From NCBI RefSeq assembly GCF_003725295.1, contig NZ_QICB01000001.1, positions 310,001 to 374,000 of the forward strand: a stretch of DNA of 64,000 nt, given 5' to 3'. Shown piece by piece: positions 28,429 to 36,010 of this stretch. The notes beneath the pieces were generated by a model. That model ran no database searches. It saw nothing but the letters and a program-made list of their open reading frames with translations, and had not been told where the DNA came from. A program made the position numbers and the translations under genes. Positions within the stretch are counted from its first letter, which is position 1, and the number at the start of each line of letters is the position of its first letter. Source of the stretch: Slackia faecicanis (GTDB lineage Bacteria; Actinomycetota; Coriobacteriia; Coriobacteriales; Eggerthellaceae).

Positions 28429-29564
28429 CGTTCGCTCGCAATCGTCTCGAGTGCCTCCAAGGCAGCATCTATTTCTTCATCCGTATTGAGGTGGGAGAAG
28501 CTGAAGCGCACCACGCCCCCGTCCTGCGTGCCGAGCGCCTTGTGCATCAACGGCGCGCAATGGGCGCCCGCTCGCGTGCAGATGCCGTATTCCATCGACA
28601 GGCGCATCGACGCCTCGGCGGCCTCCATGCCGTCCACGTCGATCGCCGCGATCGCGCAGCGGGCATCCGAGCCGCCGCCTACCACGCGCACGCCAGGTAT
28701 GGCGCGCACGCCGTCGAGGAAACGCGCGCACAGGCGGGAAACTTCCCCTGCAACGGCATCGATGCCTTTGTCCTGCAGGTACGCGATGCCCGCCGCAAGG
28801 CCCGCCAGGCCGTGGGCGTTCGCCGTGCCCGCCTCCAGCGCATCGGGCATGAAGCGCGGATGGCGCTCGTCGAAGCTGTGCACGCCCGAACCGCCTTCGG
28901 AATACGGCGCCACCTCGATATCGCGGGCGACGCACAGGCCGCCCGTACCCTGAGGGCCCAAAAGGCTTTTATGGCCGGTGAAGCACATGATGTCGGCGCC
29001 GAGGGCGGCATGGTCGAGGGGCATAACGCCCGCGCTTTGCGCGATATCCAGGATGAACAGCGCGCCGGCATCGTGGGCAAGGCGCGCCATGGCGGCCGCG
29101 TCGTAGACGTCGCCCGTCACGTTGGACACGTGCGTCACGGCGACGACATCGGGATTCAAGCCAAGCAGGCGTTCGTATTCCCGCATGTCGAGCGAGCCGT
29201 CGGGGCGGATGGGAGCCACGTCGACGGCGCATCCGCGCTCGTCGCGGGCTTTGAACAAGGGGCGCAGCACGGAATTGTGCGACGCGGCCGTAGTGAGCGC
29301 GCGGCCGTGCGCGGGAAGCGTTCCCGCGATGGCGGCATTGAGCGCGGCCGTGGCGTTCGCCGCGAATGCGACGCGCGAAGCATCCGGCGCCCCGAGGAAT
29401 TCGGCCGTGCGCATGCGGGCGTCATAGAGCGCCTCGCTTGCCGCGAGAGAGGCTTCGTGGACGCCGCGGCCCGGCCCGCCGAACGAGCACAGGGCGCGCG
29501 AGACGGCCTCTACGACCTCGGGGGGCTTTTTCATGGTCGTGGCCGCATTGTCGAGATAGATCAT
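28425..29564 (-). CDS. Cysteine-desulfurase-like aminotransferase, EF_2568/TIGR01977 type
   Basis: The 379-residue class V aminotransferase has the N terminus MIYLDNAATTMKKP, the PLP lysine in FTGHKSLLGPQGTGG, and the sulfur- or selenium-accepting cysteine in AGAHCAPLMHKALGT. These short-loop enzymes (EF_2568 type) cluster with selenium genes and are proposed to mobilise selenium or sulfur for labile selenium cofactors. AAGGTGA lies 6 bases before the ATG at 29564; a longer frame to 29738 is unsupported. It is the first gene of the operon with the activase, HgdB-like protein, YedF and DUF3343. Sulfur versus selenium preference cannot be read from sequence. Confidence 0.85.
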   Translation of the reverse strand: MIYLDNAATTMKKPPEVVEAVSRALCSFGGPGRGVHEASLAASEALYDARMRTAEFLGAPDASRVAFAANATAALNAAIAGTLPAHGRALTTAASHNSVLRPLFKARDERGCAVDVAPIRPDGSLDMREYERLLGLNPDVVAVTHVSNVTGDVYDAAAMARLAHDAGALFILDIAQSAGVMPLDHAALGADIMCFTGHKSLLGPQGTGGLCVARDIEVAPYSEGGSGVHSFDERHPRFMPDALEAGTANAHGLAGLAAGIAYLQDKGIDAVAGEVSRLCARFLDGVRAIPGVRVVGGGSDARCAIAAIDVDGMEAAEASMRLSMEYGICTRAGAHCAPLMHKALGTQDGGVVRFSFSHLNTDEEIDAALEALETIASER

Positions 29565-30013
29565 GGGAATCACCTTGCAAACTGATCGAAGCATGAAAAG
29601 ACGGGCCGCACGAACGCAGGCCGAGAATCGGGTGCAAGCGCAGCCGAACCGTCGCGCGAAAATGCGGCGCGACTCTTTCGCGATGCAGCGAATCGATTGA
29701 ACGTGCGAGGCAGAGAAAAAGCTGACGCGGCGCTGCAAGCAGAGATGCGCCGGTCGCTATTCAGTATAGAACGCCGCGTGAAACCAGGCCGCCGCAAGCG
29801 GCGGACGGTCGCGTTCGAAGCGTGAGCGTCACTTCGAAAATATGCACTGCGACACGTTATTTCCTGCTTTTATATTCAAGAGATACCGTCGAATTGCATA
29901 TTTTATCCAGGTAAGATCGAGCCGGCCTTCCGATAACGCTTCAATGCCGGAGCACGAAGCCGCGCGGCAGGGCGAGCCGCGGGCGTGGCGCGACGAGCGG
30001 CGGGCGCGGCGCG
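29565..30013. other. Intergenic region upstream of selenium operon
   Basis: No gene is seen. A TATACT -10 candidate lies at 29768-29763. A perfect 10-base inverted repeat, AAAATATGCA at 29837-29846 and TGCATATTTT at 29895-29904, lies in an AT-rich island further upstream. It resembles sites before the hydrogenase operon. Confidence 0.5.
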
Positions 30014-30047
30014 CAAAAAAAGAATGGCGGCATGACGCCGCCATTCT
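30014..30047 (-). terminator. Terminator of hydrogenase operon
   Basis: AGAATGGCGGC/GCCGCCATTCT, 11 base pairs, followed by TTTTTTT on the minus strand, 30 bases past the cytochrome gene. Confidence 0.93.
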
Positions 30048-30076
30048 TTCGAAAAGCCGTGGATGCGCGATCGCGT

Positions 30077-30763
30077 TTAGTGATCGAGCTTGTCCTCGCC
30101 GGAAATGTTGTGCTTCTCCGGGTCGTAGGTCAAGCCGCCGTGCTCGGTTCCGAAGAACATGAGCTTAGAGGGGGCAAGACCCTCGATGTTGGCCAGGTAG
30201 GCATGAAGCATCGTGAAGCAGATGAACACGAACATCATGAAGTAGTGGATGATGCGCACGCTCATGGCTCCGCCCATCATGTTGATGGCAGCCTCGAACA
30301 TCGGCAGGTTGGCCGTGGGAGGCCACAGCAGCAGGCCGGTGAAGAACATGAACGCCAGCAGCAGCGGAATGGCCAGATAGGAAAGCTTCTGGGGCACGCC
30401 GAGCTTTGCGGACAGCGGATGGTCCTTCTTCAGGAACAGGTAGTACTTGATCCATGCGCCGAGCTGATGCTTGTTGTCGGCCTGGGGCAGCCAGGTCTTG
30501 TAGTCGGGCACCAGTTCGCGCGTGCCGCCCGCAGGAGCGGACTTCACGGTGAAGGCCAGCACGATACGCACCAGGCAGTTGATGAAGATCACGAAGCCGA
30601 AGAAGATATGGGTGCCGCGAGCGATGCCCATGAACTCAGGCCAGAACGGGAAGTGAATGCAAAAGCCCGTCACGATCAACAGGATCATCGCGATCAGGTT
30701 GACCCAGTGGGTCACACGGAACGGCGCGGGATGCGCTTCGCGGTAATGCGCGAGATGGGCCAT
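30077..30763 (-). CDS. hyaC: [NiFe] hydrogenase b-type cytochrome subunit
   Basis: The 228-residue membrane protein has four or five hydrophobic helices and histidines placed as in HyaC/HydC cytochromes (PFRVTHWVNLIAMILL, THIFFGFVIFINCL, VRIIHYFMMFVFICFTMLHAY). It anchors the small and large subunits at the outer membrane face and passes electrons from H2 to quinone. Its ATG is one base after the large-subunit stop codon. A strong terminator follows, so the operon ends here. No maturation protease gene (hyaD type) follows, unlike many hya operons. Confidence 0.92.
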   Translation of the reverse strand: MAHLAHYREAHPAPFRVTHWVNLIAMILLIVTGFCIHFPFWPEFMGIARGTHIFFGFVIFINCLVRIVLAFTVKSAPAGGTRELVPDYKTWLPQADNKHQLGAWIKYYLFLKKDHPLSAKLGVPQKLSYLAIPLLLAFMFFTGLLLWPPTANLPMFEAAINMMGGAMSVRIIHYFMMFVFICFTMLHAYLANIEGLAPSKLMFFGTEHGGLTYDPEKHNISGEDKLDH

Positions 30764-30764
30764 C

Positions 30765-32402
30765 TTACTTCACCCCCCAAGGGCTGGTAACGGTTTCGAA
30801 CTTCTTGCCCGTCTTCGGCTCGACGATGTGCACGGCGCATGCGGTGCAGGGGTCGAAGCTGTGGACGGTACGCAGCGCGTTGATGGGCTTCTCGATGTCG
30901 GCCACGGGCACGCCGATCAGAGCCTGCTCCAGCGGACCGTAGTTGCCCTTCGGGTCATGCGGAGCGAGGTTCCAGGTGGACGGAATGATGATCTGGTAAT
31001 CCTCGATCTTGCCGTCCTTGACCTTTTCGGAATGGTAGAGGGCGCCGCGCGGAGCCTCCCAGAAGCCGGTGCCTTCGCCGGTGATGTGGTCGGGAATCTC
31101 GAAGTAGGCGCTGTCGCCGCCCTTGACGGCCTCGCACAGCTCTTCGACCCATCCCTTCATCAGCGTGGCGATGTAGAGGGTCTCGATCTGGCGGGAGCCG
31201 GTACGGCCGAGCGTGTTCTGCAGCGCGGAAAGGTCGCCCTTCTTCGCGCCGAGAGCCTCGAGCAGCGAGTCGATGTGCTCGACGACGAAGGGAACGTTGC
31301 GCTTGTAGGCCACGAGCAGGCGGGCGAAGCCGCCGGTCTCGAGGGACTTGCCGTCATAGAGCGGGCACTTGTTCCACGTGTAGCGATCGTCGACGTTGTA
31401 CTCCGTGAAGGCAGGCTTGACGCCCTGCTCGAACGGAGGCAAGTCGGCATCGCCCTCGTACCAGGAGCGACCGACGTACTCGGTAATCTTGGACTCGTCG
31501 ACGTCGGAGAGCTTGAAGTTCTCGTCGAGGACGCCTGCGGGCAGGTAGCGGTCGTTCATCTCCATGGACGGACGCTCGAAGACGCCCCATGCAGCGTAGC
31601 GGCCGATGCCCTTGCCGAACGTGGCCGCCTCGGGATAGAACTTCGCCACGGCGAGCGTGTCCGGGATCATCGTGGAAGCGATCCAGTTGTACAGCTCGTC
31701 GACGAGGCCCTTGAGGTCGTCGAGCTTCTCCTCGGTGGGAACGAAAGCCGTGCCGCCGGGGACGATCGTCATGATGTGGGGCATCTTGCCGCCGAGCAGG
31801 GCGGCGATCTCGGATGCCTTGCTCTGCATCTGCAAAGCCTCGAGGTAATGAGCCGTCAGGATGAGGTCGGCCTCGGGGGTGAGGTTGTACTCGCCCGTGT
31901 CGAACCAATTGCCGCTGAAGATGGAGAGCTGGCCGTTCTCGGCGAACTTCTTCAGGCGGTCCTGCAGGCCGACGAAGTCGGCGGACGGCGTGCCGAGCTC
32001 GGCGGCCAGGTCGTAGGCGGCCGTCGCGTCGGCGGAAAGCGCGTTGAGCGGGTTGACGTAATCGAGGCCGGCCAGGTTGTAGAACCACAGGATGTGGCTG
32101 TGCAGGAACTGGGAACCTTCGATCAGGTTGCGGATGATGCGGGCATTGTTCGGAATGCTGATGCCGTAGGCCTTCTCAGCCGCGATGGAGGAAGCATGGG
32201 CGTGCGAAACCGGGCAGACGCCGCAAATGCGCTGCACGATCTGCGCCGCGTCCTCGGGCGTGCGGTCGCGCACGACGAGCTCCATGCCGCGGAAGCAACC
32301 GCCGGAAACCCATGCGTCGGTAACCACGCCGTCGGTGACTTCCATCTCAGCGCGCAGGTGGCCTTCGATGCGGGTGATCGGGTCGATGATGGAACGTGCC
32401 AT
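30765..32402 (-). CDS. hyaB: [NiFe] hydrogenase large subunit (group 1, membrane-bound uptake type)
   Basis: The 545-residue catalytic subunit has the two nickel-binding motifs RICGVCPVSHAHASS near residue 60 and DPCTACAVH near the C terminus. After that histidine a tail of about 20 residues remains, which a maturation protease must remove. It binds Ni-Fe(CN)2CO and splits H2. It is folded with the small subunit and exported on that subunit's Tat signal. The ATG overlaps the small-subunit stop codon (TAATG). Context with a Tat small subunit and cytochrome b supports H2 uptake. The family resembles hydrogenases of other Coriobacteriia, which is background knowledge rather than a tested call. 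Confidence 0.96.
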   Translation of the reverse strand: MARSIIDPITRIEGHLRAEMEVTDGVVTDAWVSGGCFRGMELVVRDRTPEDAAQIVQRICGVCPVSHAHASSIAAEKAYGISIPNNARIIRNLIEGSQFLHSHILWFYNLAGLDYVNPLNALSADATAAYDLAAELGTPSADFVGLQDRLKKFAENGQLSIFSGNWFDTGEYNLTPEADLILTAHYLEALQMQSKASEIAALLGGKMPHIMTIVPGGTAFVPTEEKLDDLKGLVDELYNWIASTMIPDTLAVAKFYPEAATFGKGIGRYAAWGVFERPSMEMNDRYLPAGVLDENFKLSDVDESKITEYVGRSWYEGDADLPPFEQGVKPAFTEYNVDDRYTWNKCPLYDGKSLETGGFARLLVAYKRNVPFVVEHIDSLLEALGAKKGDLSALQNTLGRTGSRQIETLYIATLMKGWVEELCEAVKGGDSAYFEIPDHITGEGTGFWEAPRGALYHSEKVKDGKIEDYQIIIPSTWNLAPHDPKGNYGPLEQALIGVPVADIEKPINALRTVHSFDPCTACAVHIVEPKTGKKFETVTSPWGVK

Positions 32403-33640
32403 TACTGGTTGCCTCCCTTCTTCTTGCTAGCGGCTTCGAGGTCTTCTTTCGGGTACACGCCGATGGCCTTATCGGGGTGCTTGGCATCCCATGCGCGCAC
32501 CTTCTCGAAATCGGCGCCCTTGGGAACGCGGCCGGCGGCCTTCATGCCGAAGCCGTGGACCACCAGAGCGGCGGCGACGATGCCGGTCACGCCGAGCGCG
32601 ATAGTGCCGGGCTGGACCACGAAATCGCCGATGCGCAGGTCGCGGTGACGCTTGTAGAACGGCGTGTTGACCTCGACCCAGTTCTGGCCCGGGTTCTCGG
32701 GGTTGGCCTCGCAGCAACCGATGCAGGGAGCGCCTGCCTCGACGCACCAGCTGCGACGATGGTTGTAGCGCACGACGCCGCAGTTGGCCTTGGTCTGAGG
32801 ACCGCGGCAACCCAGCGGGTACAGGCAGTAGCCCTTGGCCTCTTCCGGAGAGCCGAACTGATAGACGAACTCGCCGTTCTCGAAGTGGCCGCGGCGCTGG
32901 CAGTTGTCATGCACGGTCTGGCCGAAGATCTGCACGGGCTTGTTCTCGGCGTTGAGCTCGGGAAGCTTGTCCAGCAGCAGGACGTCGATCAGGATGGCGC
33001 AGAGCCACTCGGGGTTCGGCGGGCAGCCGGGAATGTTGATGACGGGGGTCGCGATGCCCTGCTCCTTGAGGAACATCTGGACGCCCTCGGCGCCTGCCGG
33101 GTTGGGATGGGCGGCCATCCAGCCGCCGTTGACGGCGCAAGAGCCCAGGGCGACGACCGCGTTCGCATGCTCGGCGGCCTCGATCAGGTGCTCGTTGCCG
33201 GTCTTGCCGGCGATGCGCAGGGCGTTGCCGCCCCAGCCGTGAAGCACGGCGCCCTCGTAAACGAGGATGTAGTTGCCGGCCTTGATGGTCTGCTCCTTGG
33301 CTTCCTCCATGGACCAGCCCGCGGCGGCGCTCAGGGTCTCGCTGTAGTTCAGCGAGATCATTTCGAGCACGACGGCTGCGGCATCGGGAGCGTCGAGCTG
33401 AGCGAACGCCTCCGTGCAGCCGGTGCAGGATGCACCCTCGATCCAAATGACGGGGTACAGATCGCCCTGGCTCGCTCCGATGACGGACTCTTCGAGCGCC
33501 TGGGCCACGCGGGGAGCGGCGGCCTCTCCCAGACCGACCATGACCGCGAGCGTGCCACACAGTTTCATGAAGCTACGACGCGAGACGCCTCGCGCATCGA
33601 GCATACCCTGAAACTCTGAGACAGTGGCTTCGTTGTCCAT
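32402..33640 (-). CDS. hyaA: [NiFe] hydrogenase small subunit, Tat-exported
   Basis: The 412-residue protein has a Tat signal (SRRSFMKLCGTLAVMVGL) and the proximal-cluster motif EGASCTGCTEAF. Cysteines for the medial and distal clusters follow (GCPPNPEW, CLYPLGCRGPQTKANCG, GAPCIGCCE). A C-terminal membrane anchor comes last (TIALGVTGIVAAALVVHGFG). This is the group 1 uptake plan. It wires electrons from the large-subunit active site to the cytochrome. AGGAGGTG precedes the ATG. A 400-base AT-rich leader with several inverted repeats lies upstream. Confidence 0.96.
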   Translation of the reverse strand: MDNEATVSEFQGMLDARGVSRRSFMKLCGTLAVMVGLGEAAAPRVAQALEESVIGASQGDLYPVIWIEGASCTGCTEAFAQLDAPDAAAVVLEMISLNYSETLSAAAGWSMEEAKEQTIKAGNYILVYEGAVLHGWGGNALRIAGKTGNEHLIEAAEHANAVVALGSCAVNGGWMAAHPNPAGAEGVQMFLKEQGIATPVINIPGCPPNPEWLCAILIDVLLLDKLPELNAENKPVQIFGQTVHDNCQRRGHFENGEFVYQFGSPEEAKGYCLYPLGCRGPQTKANCGVVRYNHRRSWCVEAGAPCIGCCEANPENPGQNWVEVNTPFYKRHRDLRIGDFVVQPGTIALGVTGIVAAALVVHGFGMKAAGRVPKGADFEKVRAWDAKHPDKAIGVYPKEDLEAASKKKGGNQ

Positions 33641-33961
33641 ACATACACCTCCTATTAGATGTGTCGAAAATACTGACAGGCGGCATTATGCGCGAACTGT
33701 TGCCGTCCTGACACCTAAAAATGACATTTATGCAAAATTCCTGTTCAAAGGCATAAAAATGTTACGAAAATATGCCGCGGTAGCAACGAAATATTACATA
33801 TTTTGAAGCGGGTAACATACCCCAGGTCAGAGGCCTGCACCATAGGCGCATCACCCCATAAAGGTGATGGTTCGAAAACGCGGTATCCATCTGAAAATCC
33901 TGCCGAATCCGCGCTCCCGTCAAATGGGCGATGCAGAATTATGCATATGCATAAAATAAAT
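33641..33961. other. Regulatory region upstream of hydrogenase operon
   Basis: This AT-rich stretch has no gene. It holds TTTATGC/GCATAAA (33727-33733 and 33751-33757), AAAATATG/CATATTTT (33767-33774 and 33797-33804, starts exactly 30 bases apart), CATCACC/GGTGATG (33849-33855 and 33863-33869) and the 16-base palindrome TTATGCATATGCATAA at 33939-33954. These are likely operator sites. No known riboswitch is recognised. Confidence 0.55.
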
Positions 33962-33987
33962 GGAGCCGCATGCATATATGCGACTCC
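33962..33987 (-). terminator. Terminator of rubrerythrin gene
   Basis: GGAGCCGCAT/ATGCGACTCC stem followed by ATTTATTTTA on the minus strand, 55 bases past the stop codon. Confidence 0.7.
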
Positions 33988-34041
33988 TTGCAGGGCATGC
34001 GACGCTTCGCACACCATCCCTTTGAGACGATGGGCCCGGCC

Positions 34042-34581
34042 TTAGTAGTTTTCGGCGCGGATTTCGAAATGGGCGCGCGGATGGTTGCACACCGGGCAGA
34101 CTTCGGGAGCCTCCGTGCCGATGTGGATATGGCCGCAGTTGTTGCACTTCCACGCGTACACTTCGCCGCGCTTGAACACCTCGCCCGCATTGATGCGCTC
34201 GGTCAGCTTGCGATAACGGGCCTCGTGTTCTTTTTCGACCGCAGCCACGCCGTCGAAAAGACGGGCGAGCTCGTCGAAGCCCTCTTCGCGAGCGGTCGCG
34301 GCGAATTCGGCGTACATGTCGGTCCACTCGTAGTTCTCGCCCGACGCCGCGTCGGCGAGGTTTTCGAGCGTCGAAGGGATCGAACCGCCGTGCAGCGCCT
34401 TGAACCAGAGCTTGGCATGCTCGGACTCGTTCTTCGCCGTCTCGGCGAAAATGTTCTGAAGCTGGACATAGCCGTCCTTTTTCGCCTGCGATGCGTAATA
34501 CAGATACTTGGTGTGGGCCTGAGATTCGCCGGCGAACGCCGCCATGAGGTTCTTCTCGGTCTTGCTTCCCTTCAGTTCCAT
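34042..34581 (-). CDS. Rubrerythrin
   Basis: The 179-residue protein has an N-terminal four-helix diiron domain ([57 protein letters not shown]). A C-terminal rubredoxin domain carries two CxxC pairs ([10 protein letters not shown] and CPVCNHP). It reduces hydrogen peroxide in the cytoplasm of anaerobes using NAD(P)H-derived electrons. GGGGAGAG precedes the ATG at 34581. The gene stands alone next to the hydrogenase, fitting an oxygen-sensitive lifestyle. Confidence 0.95.
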   Translation of the reverse strand: MELKGSKTEKNLMAAFAGESQAHTKYLYYASQAKKDGYVQLQNIFAETAKNESEHAKLWFKALHGGSIPSTLENLADAASGENYEWTDMYAEFAATAREEGFDELARLFDGVAAVEKEHEARYRKLTERINAGEVFKRGEVYAWKCNNCGHIHIGTEAPEVCPVCNHPRAHFEIRAENY

Positions 34582-34737
34582 GGTCTCTCCCCTTTCCACG
34601 AAGACGGTCGCGGGCGCGTCGCTCTTCGGCGGCGCGCGCATGCGCGAAGGCGCCGCATGGGAAACGACGCCTGTGTCAAGAATATCACGGCGCCTAGGCC
34701 CTGACGAAAAACGACACGAAACGGGAAACCCGAGACG

Positions 34738-35601
34738 CTACGCCTTCCAGCCGCCCTCCGTCAGAGAGAAGAATCCTTCGCAGGACAGGTCGGCCATGAT
34801 CGAACGGTACTCCTGAACGGGCACGCGGTCGCGTCCCGCGCGCAGCTCTTCGGCATCGAGGCGCGCATGCAGCTCTTCGTCGGCGATGCCGGGGCATGCC
34901 ATGACTTCGCGCACGATCCAAGCGCGCTTCTGCCGGCGCGACCCCTCGAATGCGCTCTGGCGCGTATACGACGCCGAACGCCTCGTCGGGTTGACCTGAG
35001 TCTTTTTCAGATGCGCGCCCACGTCGAGCAGCGCGTAATACCAGCCGCGCACGTCTTCGGCAGGACACGCCGCCTCCACCAGCGGACGCAGCTGCTTGTC
35101 GGTCACGCGCTCAGCATCGGGAAAGAACTCGTGGATGAACACCGCGCGCACGTTCGTCTCTATATATATGCAGGGGACATCGCGCGAAAACGCCGTGATT
35201 CCCGCCGCCGTCGCCTCTCCGATTCCCGGCAGCTTGCAAAGCTCGTCGACGCCCACGGGGAGCGCCCCGCCGAATTCGGACGCGCAGATATCCGCCGCGC
35301 GCTTAAGCGCCAGGGCGCGCCGGTTGTATCCCATGCCCTGCCACTCCTCGACCACATCGGCGCTCGACGCCGCCGACAAGGCGTCGACCGTGGGAAATCG
35401 GGCTATGAAGCGCTCCCAGCGCGTCAAGACGCGCGCGACCTGGGTCTGCTGCAGCATGACCTCGGAAATCCAGATGGCATACGGGTCGCGCGTATTGCGC
35501 CAAGGAAGGTCGCGATAGAGCTCTGCGCCCTGCTCGCGCACGCGGCGGACGAATGCGTCGATGTCGTCGGACGAAACGCCGTTCGGCAGCGCGGCCGTCA
35601 T
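34738..35601 (-). CDS. MutY-like A/G-specific adenine glycosylase lacking the iron-sulfur cluster
   Basis: The 287-residue protein has the MutY catalytic block EVMLQQTQVARVLTRWERF, the helix-hairpin-helix LPGIGEATAAGITAF, and ALLDVGA with the catalytic aspartate. In MutY the next 20 residues hold four cysteines for [4Fe-4S]; here that stretch (HLKKTQVNPTRRSASYTRQS) has none. The NUDIX-like 8-oxoG recognition domain is also missing; a short helical tail replaces it. It is expected to remove adenine opposite 8-oxoguanine, but specificity is less sure without that domain. Its ATG overlaps the Rrf2 stop codon (ATGA), so both are co-translated. Confidence 0.82.
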   Translation of the reverse strand: MTAALPNGVSSDDIDAFVRRVREQGAELYRDLPWRNTRDPYAIWISEVMLQQTQVARVLTRWERFIARFPTVDALSAASSADVVEEWQGMGYNRRALALKRAADICASEFGGALPVGVDELCKLPGIGEATAAGITAFSRDVPCIYIETNVRAVFIHEFFPDAERVTDKQLRPLVEAACPAEDVRGWYYALLDVGAHLKKTQVNPTRRSASYTRQSAFEGSRRQKRAWIVREVMACPGIADEELHARLDAEELRAGRDRVPVQEYRSIMADLSCEGFFSLTEGGWKA

Positions 35602-36008
35602 GCGCGGCGCTGCCCCTCGAACAGCGATTCGAGGGTGATCGATCCGAAATATTCCTTCATCAGGTCGTCGGCGCGCTTCCATACGCCGCGGAACTCGCAT
35701 TCGCGGCAACGCTCGCAGTAGCCGGAATCGGCGGCGCACGGCGACATGTTGATCGGGCCCTGCAGGGCCTCGAGCACCTCGAGCAGCGTGGTGGTGGTCG
35801 GATCGCACGCCAACGACAGGCCTCCCTTGGCGCCGCGCACCGTTTTCAGAAGGCCTGCGTGCACCAGGTCATGCTGGATGCTGCGCGCGAACGCGTATGG
35901 AATGTTTTCGCGCTCGGCCACCTCGGACACGGACACGTAGGCGTCTTTGCTGTCGTAGGCCGCGCGGATGATACGGCATGCGTAATCGCTTCGACGGGTG
36001 AGTTCCAT
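35598..36008 (-). CDS. Rrf2-family iron-sulfur transcriptional regulator
   Basis: The 136-residue protein has the Rrf2 winged helix (MELTRRSDYACRIIRAAY, RGAKGGLSLA). Three or four cysteines (CAADSGYCERCREC, about residues 91-104) are placed like those that hold [2Fe-2S] or [4Fe-4S] in IscR and NsrR. It probably senses iron-sulfur status, oxygen or nitric oxide. GAGG precedes the ATG, which is 2 bases after the AAA+-like stop codon. Co-translation with mutY and the AAA+-like gene is clear, but its targets are not known. The spacing of the cysteines differs from classic IscR. Confidence 0.9.
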   Translation of the reverse strand: MELTRRSDYACRIIRAAYDSKDAYVSVSEVAERENIPYAFARSIQHDLVHAGLLKTVRGAKGGLSLACDPTTTTLLEVLEALQGPINMSPCAADSGYCERCRECEFRGVWKRADDLMKEYFGSITLESLFEGQRRA

Positions 36009-36010
36009 GA

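Noticed and set aside
33790-33930. Riboswitch (molybdenum cofactor, cobalamin or fluoride) before the hydrogenase
   Set aside because: Hairpins exist, but none of the conserved single-stranded cores of these classes can be recognised.
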